From: Gaiella sp.
GTDB lineage: Bacteria; Actinomycetota; Thermoleophilia; Gaiellales; Gaiellaceae
Length of the DNA stretch: 64,000 nt
Direction: 5' to 3'
NCBI GenBank assembly: GCA_027493885.1
Contig: JAOSJZ010000001.1
Span: 806,001-870,000 of the forward strand
Shown here: in pieces, positions 27,761 to 36,040 of the stretch
Layout of the letters: each line of letters starts with the position of its first letter
Numbering within the stretch: the stretch's first letter is position 1
Notes under the pieces: generated by a model
Seen by the model: only the letters and a program-made list of their open reading frames with translations
What the model was told of the DNA's origin: nothing
Databases searched by the model: none
Program-made: the position numbers and the translations under genes

Positions 27761-27883
27761 GAGAAGGAGTCGACGGCGTGCAGTGCCGCTCCCGGTACGC
27801 GGAGCGCCTGCGCTCGACGGCGGCTCGTGTTGTCTAGTTGGATGACGCATGCCGTCCGCCAGGGCGTCTACGATGGATGACGA

Positions 27884-27968
27884 GCGGCGGTGACGGAACT
27901 GGTCTACGTGATGCGCTCAAAACGCATTGCCCCATCGGGGCTTGTGGGTTCGAATCCCACCCGCCGCA
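27884..27968 (+). tRNA. tRNA-Leu (anticodon CAA)
   Basis: The 85-nt sequence folds as a class II tRNA. The acceptor stem is GCGGCGG (27884-27890) with CCGCCGC (27961-27967) and discriminator A. The anticodon stem ATGCG/CGCAT encloses the loop CTCAAAA, giving anticodon CAA, which reads UUG. The long variable arm TGCCCCATCGGGGCTT and the T arm GTGGGTTCGAATCCCAC are complete. No CCA is encoded. The gene is divergent from the liv operon, and a homing-endonuclease-like relic follows immediately. Confidence 0.95.
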
Positions 27969-28136
27969 TACCCGCGCTACTTCTTCACGCAGGTCTCCGA
28001 CGACATCCGCCGCCTCTTCTGCAGAGTGCTTCGCGGCCTCGGCGTCGAGTACACGTGGAACAACTGGAGGACCGTGTCGGTCGCGCGACGGCGAAGCGTC
28101 GCGCTGCTCGACACGTTCGTCGGCCCCAAGACCTGA
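27969..28136 (+). pseudogene. C-terminal relic of a LAGLIDADG-type homing endonuclease-like gene
   Basis: Directly after the tRNA the frame reads YPRYFFTQVSDDIRRLFCRV, then LRGLGVEYTWNNWRTVSVAR and RRSVALLDTFVGPKT before a TGA. From general knowledge, this end (RYFF.....DIR.LFC, then SVA...SVA.LD.FVGPK) is common at the C-terminus of actinobacterial LAGLIDADG/HTH endonuclease-like proteins. Only about 52 residues remain and no start is present. Its position against the 3' end of a tRNA gene suggests a trace of a mobile or recombined segment. The family assignment is from memory of the motif and is moderate. Confidence 0.5.
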
Positions 28137-28161
28137 GCTCGGGCTCTGGTAAGACGTGGCC

Positions 28162-29310
28162 ATGCGGATCGGGATCCTCACCGGCGGCGGCGACGTGCCC
28201 GGGCTCAACCCCTGCATCAAGGCGGTCGTCAACCGCGTCGCGCACGACGGCCACGAGGTCGTCGGCCTGCGGCGCGGGTGGGCGGCACTGCTGCACCACG
28301 ACCCGGACGACCCCGCCTCGGCGGCGCAGTGGTTCCAGGAGCTGACGCCCGCGGTCGTGCGCACGATCGACCGCTCCGGCGGCACGTTCCTCCACACCTC
28401 GCGCACGAATCCGAGCCGCGTGCGGCCGAAGGAGGTGCCCGCGCACCTCGAGTCGCGCGTGACGGGCGAGGGGCCGCTCGACTTCACCGACCACGCCCTG
28501 CGCGTCGTCGAGTCGCTGGGGATCGACGTGCTGATCCCGATCGGCGGCGACGACACCCTCTCCTACGCGCTCCGCCTGCACGAGGAGGGGGTGCCCGTGA
28601 TCGCGATTCCGAAGACGATGGACAACGACGTCCACGGCACCGACTACTGCGTCGGGTTCTCGACCGCCGTCACCCGCGGCGTGCAGTTCATCCACAACCT
28701 TCGCACCTCGACCGGCTCGCACGAGCGGATCGCCGTCATCGAGCTGTTCGGCCGCTACAGCGGGGAGACCTCGCTCGTCACGGCCTACCTCGCCGGCGTC
28801 GACCGGGCGGTGATCTCGGAGGTGCCTTTCGACGTCGAGCGGCTGGGGGAGCTCCTCCTCGCCGACAAGCGCTCGAACCCGTCGAACTACGCGATGCTGA
28901 CGGTCTCGGAGGGGGCGACGATCTCGGGCGGCGACATGGTGCTCTCCGGCGACGAGGATGCCTACGGACACCGCAAGCTCGGCGGCATCGGCCACCTGAC
29001 CGCGGCCCTCCTCAAGGAGCACACGGGCGAGGACATGATCGTCCAGGTGATCGGCTACCTGATGCGCTCCGGCGCACCGGACTCGCTCGACCTGATGGTC
29101 GCCACGAACTACGCCGTCATGGCCGCCGACCTCGCGCTCGACGGCTCGCACGGGCGGATGGTCGCCCTGCGCAGCGGGACGTACACGTCCGTGCCGATCT
29201 CGGCCACGCGGGCAGGCGTCAAGCGCGTCGACGTCGACGAGCTGTACGACGCGAGCGAGTACCGGCCCAAGCTCCGTCACGTGACCGGCAAGCCGATGTT
29301 CCTGTACTGA
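28162..29310 (+). CDS. 6-phosphofructokinase, PPi-type signature
   Basis: The 382-residue enzyme opens [20 protein letters not shown] and belongs to the PfkA superfamily, which phosphorylates fructose-6-phosphate. At the two donor-deciding positions it reads IGGDDT and PKTMDND, that is Asp and Lys where ATP enzymes have Gly and Gly. This is the pattern of pyrophosphate-dependent enzymes, which work reversibly in glycolysis and gluconeogenesis. A TAAGAC -10 ends 6 nt before the ATG at 28162, favouring a leaderless start there over the GTG at 28156. It lies next to a second PFK with a different signature. Confidence 0.88.
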   Translation: MRIGILTGGGDVPGLNPCIKAVVNRVAHDGHEVVGLRRGWAALLHHDPDDPASAAQWFQELTPAVVRTIDRSGGTFLHTSRTNPSRVRPKEVPAHLESRVTGEGPLDFTDHALRVVESLGIDVLIPIGGDDTLSYALRLHEEGVPVIAIPKTMDNDVHGTDYCVGFSTAVTRGVQFIHNLRTSTGSHERIAVIELFGRYSGETSLVTAYLAGVDRAVISEVPFDVERLGELLLADKRSNPSNYAMLTVSEGATISGGDMVLSGDEDAYGHRKLGGIGHLTAALLKEHTGEDMIVQVIGYLMRSGAPDSLDLMVATNYAVMAADLALDGSHGRMVALRSGTYTSVPISATRAGVKRVDVDELYDASEYRPKLRHVTGKPMFLY

Positions 29311-29378
29311 ACGGCCCGTCGGCCGCTCAGTAGAACATCGTCGATCGCTTCGCGACCGGCTCTTCTCCGTGCGCCTCG

Positions 29379-29410
29379 CTCCGCTTCGCGGAGGGGCCGC
29401 TGACGCGGCC
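29379..29410 (+). terminator. Two adjacent small hairpins between the PFK genes
   Basis: CTCCGC-TTC-GCGGAG (29379-29393) and GGCCGC-TGAC-GCGGCC (29395-29410) form two neighbouring 6-bp hairpins in the 123-bp gap between the phosphofructokinase genes. They could end the first transcript before the TAGGAT promoter of the second. They are short and lack a U-tract. Confidence 0.35.
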
Positions 29411-29433
29411 CGGGGCGCGCCTAGGATCTCGGC

Positions 29434-30462
29434 GTGCAGCGAATCGGGATCCTCACCGCCGGCGGCGACTGCCCCGGGCTGAACGCCGTCATTCGCGGCG
29501 TCGTTGCCGGCGCGACGCAGCGCCACGGCGCCGAGGTCGTCGGGATCCTCGACGGCTGGGACGGCCTCATGGTAGGGCGCGTTCGCCGGCTCGACCGTAA
29601 CGCCGTGCGCGGCATCCTCCAGCGGGGCGGGACGATTCTCGGCACGTCGCGGCGCGACCCGTACGTCCACGGCGACGGCGCCGCGTCCCTGAGGGGGACG
29701 CTCGCCCGGGAGTGGATCGACTCGCTCGTCGTCGTCGGCGGAGACGGGACGCTTCGCACCGCTCTGCGCCTGTCCGGGGAGGGGATCCCGATCATCGGGG
29801 TGCCGAAGACGATCGACAACGACATCGCGGGAACGGACGTCACGTTCGGCTTCGACACCGCGGTGCAGATCGCGACCGAGGCGATCGACCGCATCACGAC
29901 GACAGCCGAGTCGCACGACCGTGTCATGGTCGTCGAGGTGATGGGCCGCACTCGCGGCTGGATCGCGACGTACGCGGGCATCGCGGCGGGAGCGGACGCG
30001 ATCCTCGTCCCGGAGGAGCCGTACGACCTCGACGCCGTGGCCGAGCTGCTCGCCGCTCGGGCCGCGCACGGCCGGCACTACTCGGTGGTCGTCGTCGCCG
30101 AGGGGATCGCGCCGCCGCCGGGCACGCACGTGAAGCCATCAGTCGACGTGTTCGGCTTCGAGCGTCTCGGCGGGGTGTCGGCGGTCGTCGCGGCGGAGCT
30201 CGAGAAGCGGACCGGGTTCGAGGCACGGGTGACCGTGCTCGGCCACATCCAGCGCGGTGGGACGCCGAGCGCCGCCGACCGCGTCCTCGGCTCGCGGCTC
30301 GGGGTCGCGGCGGCGGACCTCGCAGCCGCCGGGGGCTCCGGTCGGATGGTGGCGCTGCGTGGGACGCAGATCGTCGACGTCTCGCTCGAGGAGGCGTGCG
30401 CGGAGCTCCGCGGCGTGCCGCCGGCAATCCTCGACGTGGCGCGCACGCTGTCGGCCCCGTGA
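29434..30462 (+). CDS. pfkA: 6-phosphofructokinase (PfkA, group III type)
   Basis: The 342-residue enzyme opens MQRIGILTAGGDCPGLNAVI. Its donor signature is GGDGT followed by PKTIDND, a Gly plus Lys combination found in the mixed group III PFKs of actinobacteria, where the donor can be ATP or PPi. Substrate-binding motifs MGRTRGW and HIQRGGTPSAADR are present. The GTG at 29434 lies 6 nt after TAGGAT with no ribosome-binding site, indicating leaderless expression. It overlaps the following HAD phosphatase gene by 4 bp, so the two are translated together. Confidence 0.92.
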   Translation: MQRIGILTAGGDCPGLNAVIRGVVAGATQRHGAEVVGILDGWDGLMVGRVRRLDRNAVRGILQRGGTILGTSRRDPYVHGDGAASLRGTLAREWIDSLVVVGGDGTLRTALRLSGEGIPIIGVPKTIDNDIAGTDVTFGFDTAVQIATEAIDRITTTAESHDRVMVVEVMGRTRGWIATYAGIAAGADAILVPEEPYDLDAVAELLAARAAHGRHYSVVVVAEGIAPPPGTHVKPSVDVFGFERLGGVSAVVAAELEKRTGFEARVTVLGHIQRGGTPSAADRVLGSRLGVAAADLAAAGGSGRMVALRGTQIVDVSLEEACAELRGVPPAILDVARTLSAP

Positions 30463-31277
30463 GAGCACGGCTCGCCGCGATCGACCTCGACGGCACGCTG
30501 CTGCGGTCCGACCGGACGATCTCGGAGCGCTCGCGCCGGGCGATCGCCGCCGCCTCGGCGGCGGGGATCGAGGTCGTGGTCGTCACCGCGCGCTCTCCCC
30601 GCTCCGTCGGCCCGTTCGCCGCGGACGCCGGGATCGGCGGCATCGCGATCTGCGCGAACGGCGCCATTCTCTTCGACCTCGACAGCGAGACGATCGTCTC
30701 CCACGAGCCGCTGCCGTCGGACGTGGCGCTGCGAGTCGCGCGCGGGCTACGCGAGCGCGTGCCCGGCGTGGCGTTCGGGTGGGAGCTCGAGCTCCGGTTC
30801 GGCAGCGAGCCTGCGTACGAGGCCTGGCGCGACCCCGCCCGGTGGCCTCGCCCGGAGGAGTCGTTCACGCCATGCGACGTCTCCACGTGGGGGAGGCCGA
30901 TGACGAAGCTCCTCGCGCGCCTTCCCGGCGCGGATGTCGGCGAGATCCTGGCCGTCGCGCGCGAGCTCGGCGGGGACGACGTCGTCGCGACGCTCGCGGG
31001 TCGGGAGTACGTCGAGGTGATGAGCCGCGGCGTGGCGAAAGAGGCGGCGCTCGCGCGACTCGCGGCGGAGCGCGGCCTCGGCGCGACGGAGGTGGTCGCG
31101 TTCGGGGATCACCTGACCGACATCGGCATGCTCGCCTGGGCCGGCCTCGGCGTCGCGGTCGCGAACGCCGAGCCCGAGGTCCTGGCGGCCGCCGACGAGG
31201 TGACGGCGCGAAACGACGAGGACGGTGTCGCCCTCGTGCTCGAGCGCCTCGCCGCGCCCCGCGCCGGCCGGCGCTAG
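30459..31277 (+). CDS. Cof-type HAD-superfamily phosphatase
   Basis: The 272-residue protein begins at the GTG at 30459, overlapping the pfkA stop. HAD motif I is AIDLDGTLLRSD, motif II VVVTARSPRS, motif III the Lys in SRGVAKEAALARLA and motif IV VVAFGDHLTDIGML. A C2-type cap (about residues 80-190) lies between motifs II and III, as in the Cof/YidA sugar-phosphate phosphatases. Its coupling to phosphofructokinase suggests action on a sugar phosphate. The stop codon shares a CTAG with the convergent gene at 31274. Confidence 0.88.
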   Translation: MRARLAAIDLDGTLLRSDRTISERSRRAIAAASAAGIEVVVVTARSPRSVGPFAADAGIGGIAICANGAILFDLDSETIVSHEPLPSDVALRVARGLRERVPGVAFGWELELRFGSEPAYEAWRDPARWPRPEESFTPCDVSTWGRPMTKLLARLPGADVGEILAVARELGGDDVVATLAGREYVEVMSRGVAKEAALARLAAERGLGATEVVAFGDHLTDIGMLAWAGLGVAVANAEPEVLAAADEVTARNDEDGVALVLERLAAPRAGRR

Positions 31278-32920
31278 CCGATCAGGAGCGCGTCGGTCGG
31301 CGCGTAGCCGTCGGTGAGGAGCGGGACGTCGTCCGTTCGGACGTCGCGTTCCCAGCGACCCCGCGCGGCGGCGCGGAGGTCGGGCGCCGTTGGCGCGCGC
31401 GCGCGACGGGTCTCGCTCCACGACTCGGCGAGCCGCTCGCGAGACGGGGCCGCGCGCTCGGTCGCGACGAGGATGATGTTGCGGATGTCGCCGGGGAAGC
31501 GGTCGCCCGGCCCCTCGTACACGGGATGCAGCTCCACGGTCGAGAAGACCGCGGCGTAGGTCTTCCACAGCGCGCGGGTGATCTCCGAGCTGCCTCCGGT
31601 GAGCGCGCCGATGATGTTCGTGGCGACCACGCCGCCCGGCGTCAGGCGCTCGTGCAGCAGGCGGACGAACTCGAGCGTCGTCAGGTGGAAGGGAACCCCG
31701 TCGGCGTAGAAGGCGTCGACCATGATCACGTCGAAGCGCTCGTCCGTCTTCTCGAGGAACCGCCGGCCGTCGTCGACGACCACCGGCAGGCGCGGGTCGC
31801 GGGGGAGCCGGAACCAGCGGTGAGCGACCTCGGCGACCTCGGGGTCGAGCTCCACCGTCGTCACGCGCACGTCGCGGAAGTCGCGCCAGAGCCGCTTCTG
31901 GACGGACCCACCGCCGAGGCCGACGACGAGGATCTTCCGCGCGGACGGGTTGTAGGCGAGCCCGAGGTGGAGGTAGTCGCTGTAGGAGAAGCGGGTCGCG
32001 AACGGATCCTCGAGGTACATGCCGCTCTGGAACGAGCTGTCGAAGCGGAGGTAGCGGGAGCCCTCGTCGTCGACCACGAGCAGGCGGTGGTAGCGGGTGT
32101 CTCTCGCCTCGCGCACCGTGAAGCCCTCGCCGCCCAGGCCGACCTCGGCGGGATCCAGCTTGCGAGGCGTCCGCACCTCCCGCTCGCGGTAGAGCGGCGA
32201 CCAGTTCCGGACGGCCGAGCCGGAGATGACCCGTCCAGCCGTCTCGGGCGCGAGCGCGCCGACGGTGAGGACGGCGACGCCGGCGGCCGCCACGAGGCCG
32301 ACGCCGGGCAGCCAGAGCCGCTCGAGCAGGGCGACGACGGCCGCCGCGGTCAGAAGGACGACCGCGCCGACCGCGAGCACCTGGTCGGTGCCGTACTCGG
32401 GCACGAGCCAGAACGCCGTCGCGAACGTCCCGGCGATCGAGCCGGCGGTGGAGATCGCGAACAGCCGGCCCGCCGTGCGTCCGAGCCGGTGCAGGTCGCT
32501 CGCCGCGAGTCGTACCGCGATCGGCGAGACGGACGCGAGCACGATGCTCATCGGGCCGAAGAGCACGATCGAGGCGATGAGCGGATCGAGGCGCGGGCCG
32601 GGGTCCCAGGAGACGACCTGATCGAGGACCCATTCGTCGACGAGCGGGATCGCGAGAACGAGCGCCGCACCGAGGGCGATCGCTCCCACGAACAGGTAGG
32701 GCGACGGCCACCGGTCGGCGAGCGTCCCGCCCGCCCAGTAGCCGATCGAGAGCCCGGTGAGGACGACGCCGATCAGCGCTCCCCAGACGTACAGCGAGCT
32801 CCCGAACGTCGGCGCCAGCACGCGGCTCGCTGCGATCTCGACGCCGAGCAGGGCGGCCCCGGAGAGAAACACGGCAGCGGCGATCGCGAGCCCTTCGACC
32901 CTCGTCCCGCGAGGTTCCAT
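31274..32920 (-). CDS. Membrane-anchored spermidine-synthase-like methyltransferase fold protein
   Basis: The 548-residue protein begins with about seven membrane segments (LAIAAAVFLSGAALLGVEIA; LIGVVLTGLSIGYWAGGTLA). A soluble Rossmann domain follows with ILVVGLGGGSVQKRLW, TTVELDPEVAEVA, VVVDDGRRFLE and DVIMVDAFYADGVPFHL, matching the spermidine-synthase/fused-MFS family. Aminopropyl transfer needs an Asp in this last motif, which is present, but these long actinobacterial forms are rarely tested. It is the last gene of a three-gene minus-strand group with a GT39 glycosyltransferase 3 bp upstream. Confidence 0.82.
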   Translation of the reverse strand: MEPRGTRVEGLAIAAAVFLSGAALLGVEIAASRVLAPTFGSSLYVWGALIGVVLTGLSIGYWAGGTLADRWPSPYLFVGAIALGAALVLAIPLVDEWVLDQVVSWDPGPRLDPLIASIVLFGPMSIVLASVSPIAVRLAASDLHRLGRTAGRLFAISTAGSIAGTFATAFWLVPEYGTDQVLAVGAVVLLTAAAVVALLERLWLPGVGLVAAAGVAVLTVGALAPETAGRVISGSAVRNWSPLYREREVRTPRKLDPAEVGLGGEGFTVREARDTRYHRLLVVDDEGSRYLRFDSSFQSGMYLEDPFATRFSYSDYLHLGLAYNPSARKILVVGLGGGSVQKRLWRDFRDVRVTTVELDPEVAEVAHRWFRLPRDPRLPVVVDDGRRFLEKTDERFDVIMVDAFYADGVPFHLTTLEFVRLLHERLTPGGVVATNIIGALTGGSSEITRALWKTYAAVFSTVELHPVYEGPGDRFPGDIRNIILVATERAAPSRERLAESWSETRRARAPTAPDLRAAARGRWERDVRTDDVPLLTDGYAPTDALLIG

Positions 32921-32923
32921 CGC

Positions 32924-34306
32924 TCAAGGGTAGATGCGGTAGACGCGGAGCCGGGGTCGCGGCCGGCGGCCGGGCTCGGCGCGCGTCGCGTAGGCGGGGC
33001 GCAGCCGCTCGAGCTCGCGGTAGAAGCGCGCCTCGCGCGGGTAGTGCGAGGCTGCGGCGAGCACGCGGTCGGCGACGCTTCCGCCGACGACGAGCCACTG
33101 GACGCCCTCGGCTCTGAGCGTTGCGAGGTTGCGGCGACGGTCGAACGGCCGCCCCGGGCCGGGGAGCTCGAGCCCGACGGCGTCCCAGCCGCTCAACGGC
33201 AGGGTCGAGGCGTCGGCGGCGATCCGCTCGTCGCGGGGAATCGTGCGCTCGATCCAGGCGGCGGCATCGAGCCGCGGGTCCCGCCCGGTCAGGGAGCGGG
33301 CGTCCGCGAGCGACCACCAGAGCGGGACGAGCGCGGCGACGAGGGCCAACGGGACGAGCGGGCGGAGGCGCCCCGCTAGCACGGCGAGCACCGGGACGAG
33401 CGGGAGCACGTACCGGTCGAAGTGCGCGCCCGAGGGAAGGAGCGACAGCCCGTAGGCCGTCGCGAACGAGAGGAGGACGAGATCGGCACGGTCGCGGCGG
33501 CGCGCGGCGACGACGATGCCGGCAACGGCGACGGCGAGGACCGGCCCGAGCGTCTCCCAGAGCCGAAGCCCGAATGCGAGCGGCGTCGGCGGGTCGTCCT
33601 CGAAGCCGAGCCACCCTTCCCGCGCGAGCTGCTGGACATGCTGGAAGTCGTCCCAGGCGGAGCCCGCGTGGATCGCTACGAACGGGCTCGTGACCAGGAA
33701 CGCGACCGCCGCCAGCCCGAGCGACGCCGCGAGGCGCCGCCGCTCCCTGAAGCCCGCCACGACGATCGGCACGACGAGCACCGCCCCCGGGTACTTCGCC
33801 GACGCGGCGAGGCCCGCTGCGAGGCCCGCCCATTCGAGCCTGCCGGTGACGAGCAGGGCGAGGGTCACCGTGACCCCGAGCGTGAGGAGGACGTCCGTGA
33901 CGGCCATCCGCGAGTAGGCGACATGCGTCGTCGCGAGAGCGACGCCGACGGCGCCCGTGAGACCGGCGGCGGCGCCGTACGCGGCCCGTCCGAGCCACCA
34001 GGCGGCGGCGACGCCGAGCACCCCGACGAGCACGGCGGCGACACGCGCGGCGCCGTAGGAGGGTACGTCGAAGCCGAGCTGCGTCGGCGCCAGGACCAGG
34101 AAGATCAGGCTCGGGTAGTCGTACCAGCCCGGATCGAGGCCGCCGCCGTGGACGACGGCCCAGGCGCGCGGCACGATGTTCGTCTCGTCGGGGTTGAGGA
34201 GCGGCAGCGGGAGGCCCGACCCGGCGCCGACCGCCCGGAGCACGGCGGCGAGCGCCAGGACCGCTCCGAGCGGCACGGCTTCGACGGTCGGCAGCGACCG
34301 GCGCAC
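32924..34306 (-). CDS. Glycosyltransferase family 39 (PMT/ArnT-like) membrane protein
   Basis: The 460-residue protein has about ten predicted membrane helices and the GT-C acidic motif NPDETN in the first extracellular loop, where lipid-linked sugar donors bind. SAKYPGAVLVVPI and FDRYVLPLVPVLAVLAG are typical of the GT39/ArnT-like group. The soluble C-terminus ends RPRLRVYRIYP. Acceptor and sugar are unknown. Translation starts at the GTG at 34306, 16 nt after the TrpC-like gene. Confidence 0.82.
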   Translation of the reverse strand: MRRSLPTVEAVPLGAVLALAAVLRAVGAGSGLPLPLLNPDETNIVPRAWAVVHGGGLDPGWYDYPSLIFLVLAPTQLGFDVPSYGAARVAAVLVGVLGVAAAWWLGRAAYGAAAGLTGAVGVALATTHVAYSRMAVTDVLLTLGVTVTLALLVTGRLEWAGLAAGLAASAKYPGAVLVVPIVVAGFRERRRLAASLGLAAVAFLVTSPFVAIHAGSAWDDFQHVQQLAREGWLGFEDDPPTPLAFGLRLWETLGPVLAVAVAGIVVAARRRDRADLVLLSFATAYGLSLLPSGAHFDRYVLPLVPVLAVLAGRLRPLVPLALVAALVPLWWSLADARSLTGRDPRLDAAAWIERTIPRDERIAADASTLPLSGWDAVGLELPGPGRPFDRRRNLATLRAEGVQWLVVGGSVADRVLAAASHYPREARFYRELERLRPAYATRAEPGRRPRPRLRVYRIYP

Positions 34307-34322
34307 GCGCGTCGGCAGCGTC

Positions 34323-34889
34323 CTAGACGTCCGGCACGCCGTCGCCGACGAGCGCTTCCACGTTGCCGAAGACGAGAACTGCGTCGATGCCCGCGCGCTC
34401 CAGCTCCTCCACGTCCTCGCGCGACGGATCGGCGAGCTCGGCGATCGCGAGCTTGCCGGCAGGCACGTCCGGCAGCAGCTCGAGGACGCGGTCGAGCGGC
34501 GCCTGCTCGTCGCCCGCCGTGTCCGCGGTGAGCAGCACGATCTCGGGGTCGACGTACTCGAGCACCTGCTCGAGCTCGTCGTCGTCCCGGACGCGCACGA
34601 CGATCTCGATGCCGAGCTCGTGGCAGCGCGCCGCGCGTTGCGTCAGCGTCTCCTCGTCGGCGGCGGCGATGACGACGGCGTCGGCGACGCCGGCTTCCTC
34701 CGGTCCGGGGCCGTAGGCAAGGAGTGGAAGCAGCGTCTGGGCCCGGACGTCCTCGTCGACATCCCGTACGACGATCCCCTCCGCGCCGCTCGCCTCGGCC
34801 CGGCGGGCGCCGTCGGCGTCCCCGACGTGCACGAGCACCGAGATGCCGTCGCCCTCTGCGATCGCCTGGCTCAGACGTCGGTGGGTCAC
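34323..34889 (-). CDS. TrpC-like TIM-barrel protein of unknown function
   Basis: The 188-residue acidic protein has the strand pattern of a small TIM barrel. The end of the sequence (LAIAELADPSREDVEELERA then GIDAVLVFGNVEALVG) resembles the last two strands of indole-3-glycerol phosphate synthase, whose phosphate-binding loop reads SGI..REDV...AGVDAVLVGEALM. The catalytic lysines of TrpC are not apparent and the protein is about 70 residues short, so it is unlikely to be a working tryptophan enzyme. It heads the group with the GT39 protein. Confidence 0.55.
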   Translation of the reverse strand: MTHRRLSQAIAEGDGISVLVHVGDADGARRAEASGAEGIVVRDVDEDVRAQTLLPLLAYGPGPEEAGVADAVVIAAADEETLTQRAARCHELGIEIVVRVRDDDELEQVLEYVDPEIVLLTADTAGDEQAPLDRVLELLPDVPAGKLAIAELADPSREDVEELERAGIDAVLVFGNVEALVGDGVPDV

Positions 34890-34936
34890 GGGTGCGGATG
34901 CTAGCCGCCGTCGCCCGTGACGTAGGCTCGCGCGTC

Positions 34937-35470
34937 GTGACGCACGTCAAGCGCGTATGCCTGCTCGGGGCGGAGTCGACGGGGAAGTCGACCCTGGCGG
35001 AGGCGCTCGCCGTCCGGTACGCGACGCTCTGGAACCCCGAGTACGGGCGCCCCTACACGCAGCTCGGCCGCCCCGCCGGCGCGCCGTGGACGAGCTGGGA
35101 GTTCGCGCACATCGCCCGGATCCACTGCTGGTACGAGGACTTCCTCGCGACGCTCGCCCACCGCGTGCTGTTCTCGGACACGGACGCGTTCACGACCGCC
35201 GTGTTCCACGAGGTCTACCGGGGCGCTCCGGCGACCGGCTTCGAAGACCTCGTCGCGCGCCGCTACGAGCTGTTCGTGGTCTGCGGGCTCGACGTCCCGT
35301 GGCGTCACGACGGGATCCGCGAGTTCGAGGCAAGGCGCCGCTCGATGCACGACCGCTACGTCGAGCGCGCCCGGTCGAGCGGAAGCCCGTGGCTTCTGGT
35401 CGAGGGACCGCCGCAGCGGCGTCTCGAAGCGGCGGCGGCGGCGGTCGACGAGCTGCTCGCCTCGCCGTAG
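34937..35470 (+). CDS. NadR/Ttd14-like AAA ATPase (nicotinamide riboside kinase-like)
   Basis: The 177-residue protein starts at the GTG at 34937 (VTHVKRVCLLGAESTGKST), which follows a TAGGCT box by 8 nt. The P-loop GAESTGKST, then LWNPEYGRPYTQL, SDTDAFTTAVFHEVY and DVPWRHDGIREF match the ribosylnicotinamide kinase domain of NadR. The NMN adenylyltransferase domain and HTH of full NadR are absent, so it is a stand-alone kinase. It would salvage nicotinamide riboside to NMN. It converges on the end of the microcompartment operon but is not part of it. Confidence 0.8.
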   Translation: MTHVKRVCLLGAESTGKSTLAEALAVRYATLWNPEYGRPYTQLGRPAGAPWTSWEFAHIARIHCWYEDFLATLAHRVLFSDTDAFTTAVFHEVYRGAPATGFEDLVARRYELFVVCGLDVPWRHDGIREFEARRRSMHDRYVERARSSGSPWLLVEGPPQRRLEAAAAAVDELLASP

Positions 35471-35477
35471 CCCCCAG

Positions 35478-35771
35478 TCAGGCGTCGAGGAGCACCATCT
35501 CCCCGTCCACCGTGAGCTCGTCCACGACCCCGACGACGACGGCGCGCACGGGAGCGGTCGGCAGGCCGAGCACCTGTCGCGCCGAGCTCCCCTCGTCGAG
35601 GATCAGCACGGTCTCGCCGGCCCCGGACCCGACCGTGTCGACGCAGATCAGGTAGCTCCCGTCCGGCCGGCCCGACGCGTCGAGCACGTCGCAGAGGAGC
35701 AGGCGCCTCCCCTCGAACACCGGGGCGCTGACGGTGGAGACCACCGTCCCGACGACGCGGCCCAGCTTCAG
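35478..35771 (-). CDS. BMC-P shell protein (EutN/CcmL family), CTG start
   Basis: This 97-residue protein caps shell vertices as a pentamer. The only start that keeps the conserved first strand KLGRVVGTVVSTV is the CTG at 35771, which overlaps the stop of the preceding BMC-P gene as CTGA and has GGAGGAG 5 nt upstream. A GTG at 35744 would delete that strand. The rest (LICVDTVGSGAGETVLILDE then GSSARQVLG) is the hallmark EutN/CcmL segment. It is the last gene of the operon and the third pentamer gene. Confidence 0.88.
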   Translation of the reverse strand: MKLGRVVGTVVSTVSAPVFEGRRLLLCDVLDASGRPDGSYLICVDTVGSGAGETVLILDEGSSARQVLGLPTAPVRAVVVGVVDELTVDGEMVLLDA

Positions 35772-36040
35772 CGGAGCTCCTCCACCGCGTCGACGATGCC
35801 GACGACGGCGTGATCGACCGGCACGAACGGCTCCGGCATCGCCTGCGCGGCCTCGCGCGCACCGACGACGTAGACGAGCTCGCCGGGGCCGGCCATGTGC
35901 ACGCCGTCCGCCGCGACGACGGGATCTCCCTGCGGCTCTCGCCGCCGGTCGAGCGGCTGGACGACGAGGAACCTCACGCCCTCGAGCCCGTCGGCCTTGA
36001 CCGAGGCGACGAGCGTCCCGGTGACACGTGCGAGCTGCAC
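35768..36040 (-). CDS. BMC-P shell protein (EutN/CcmL family)
   Basis: The 90-residue product starts at the GTG at 36040, which shares a base with the TAG of the BMC-T gene and follows GAGGAG by 6 nt. VQLARVTGTLVASVKADGLE then GVRFLVVQPLD is a standard pentamer start. The usual GSSAR loop is replaced by VVGAREAAQAM, marking it as a different paralogue from the flanking copies. Having three BMC-P genes points to mixed or specialised vertices. Confidence 0.88.
   Translation of the reverse strand: MQLARVTGTLVASVKADGLEGVRFLVVQPLDRRREPQGDPVVAADGVHMAGPGELVYVVGAREAAQAMPEPFVPVDHAVVGIVDAVEELR

Noticed and set aside
30257..33998. Over 1,000-codon frames on both strands
   Set aside because: These are shadows of the HAD, spermidine-synthase-like and GT39 genes, which have clear domains in other frames.
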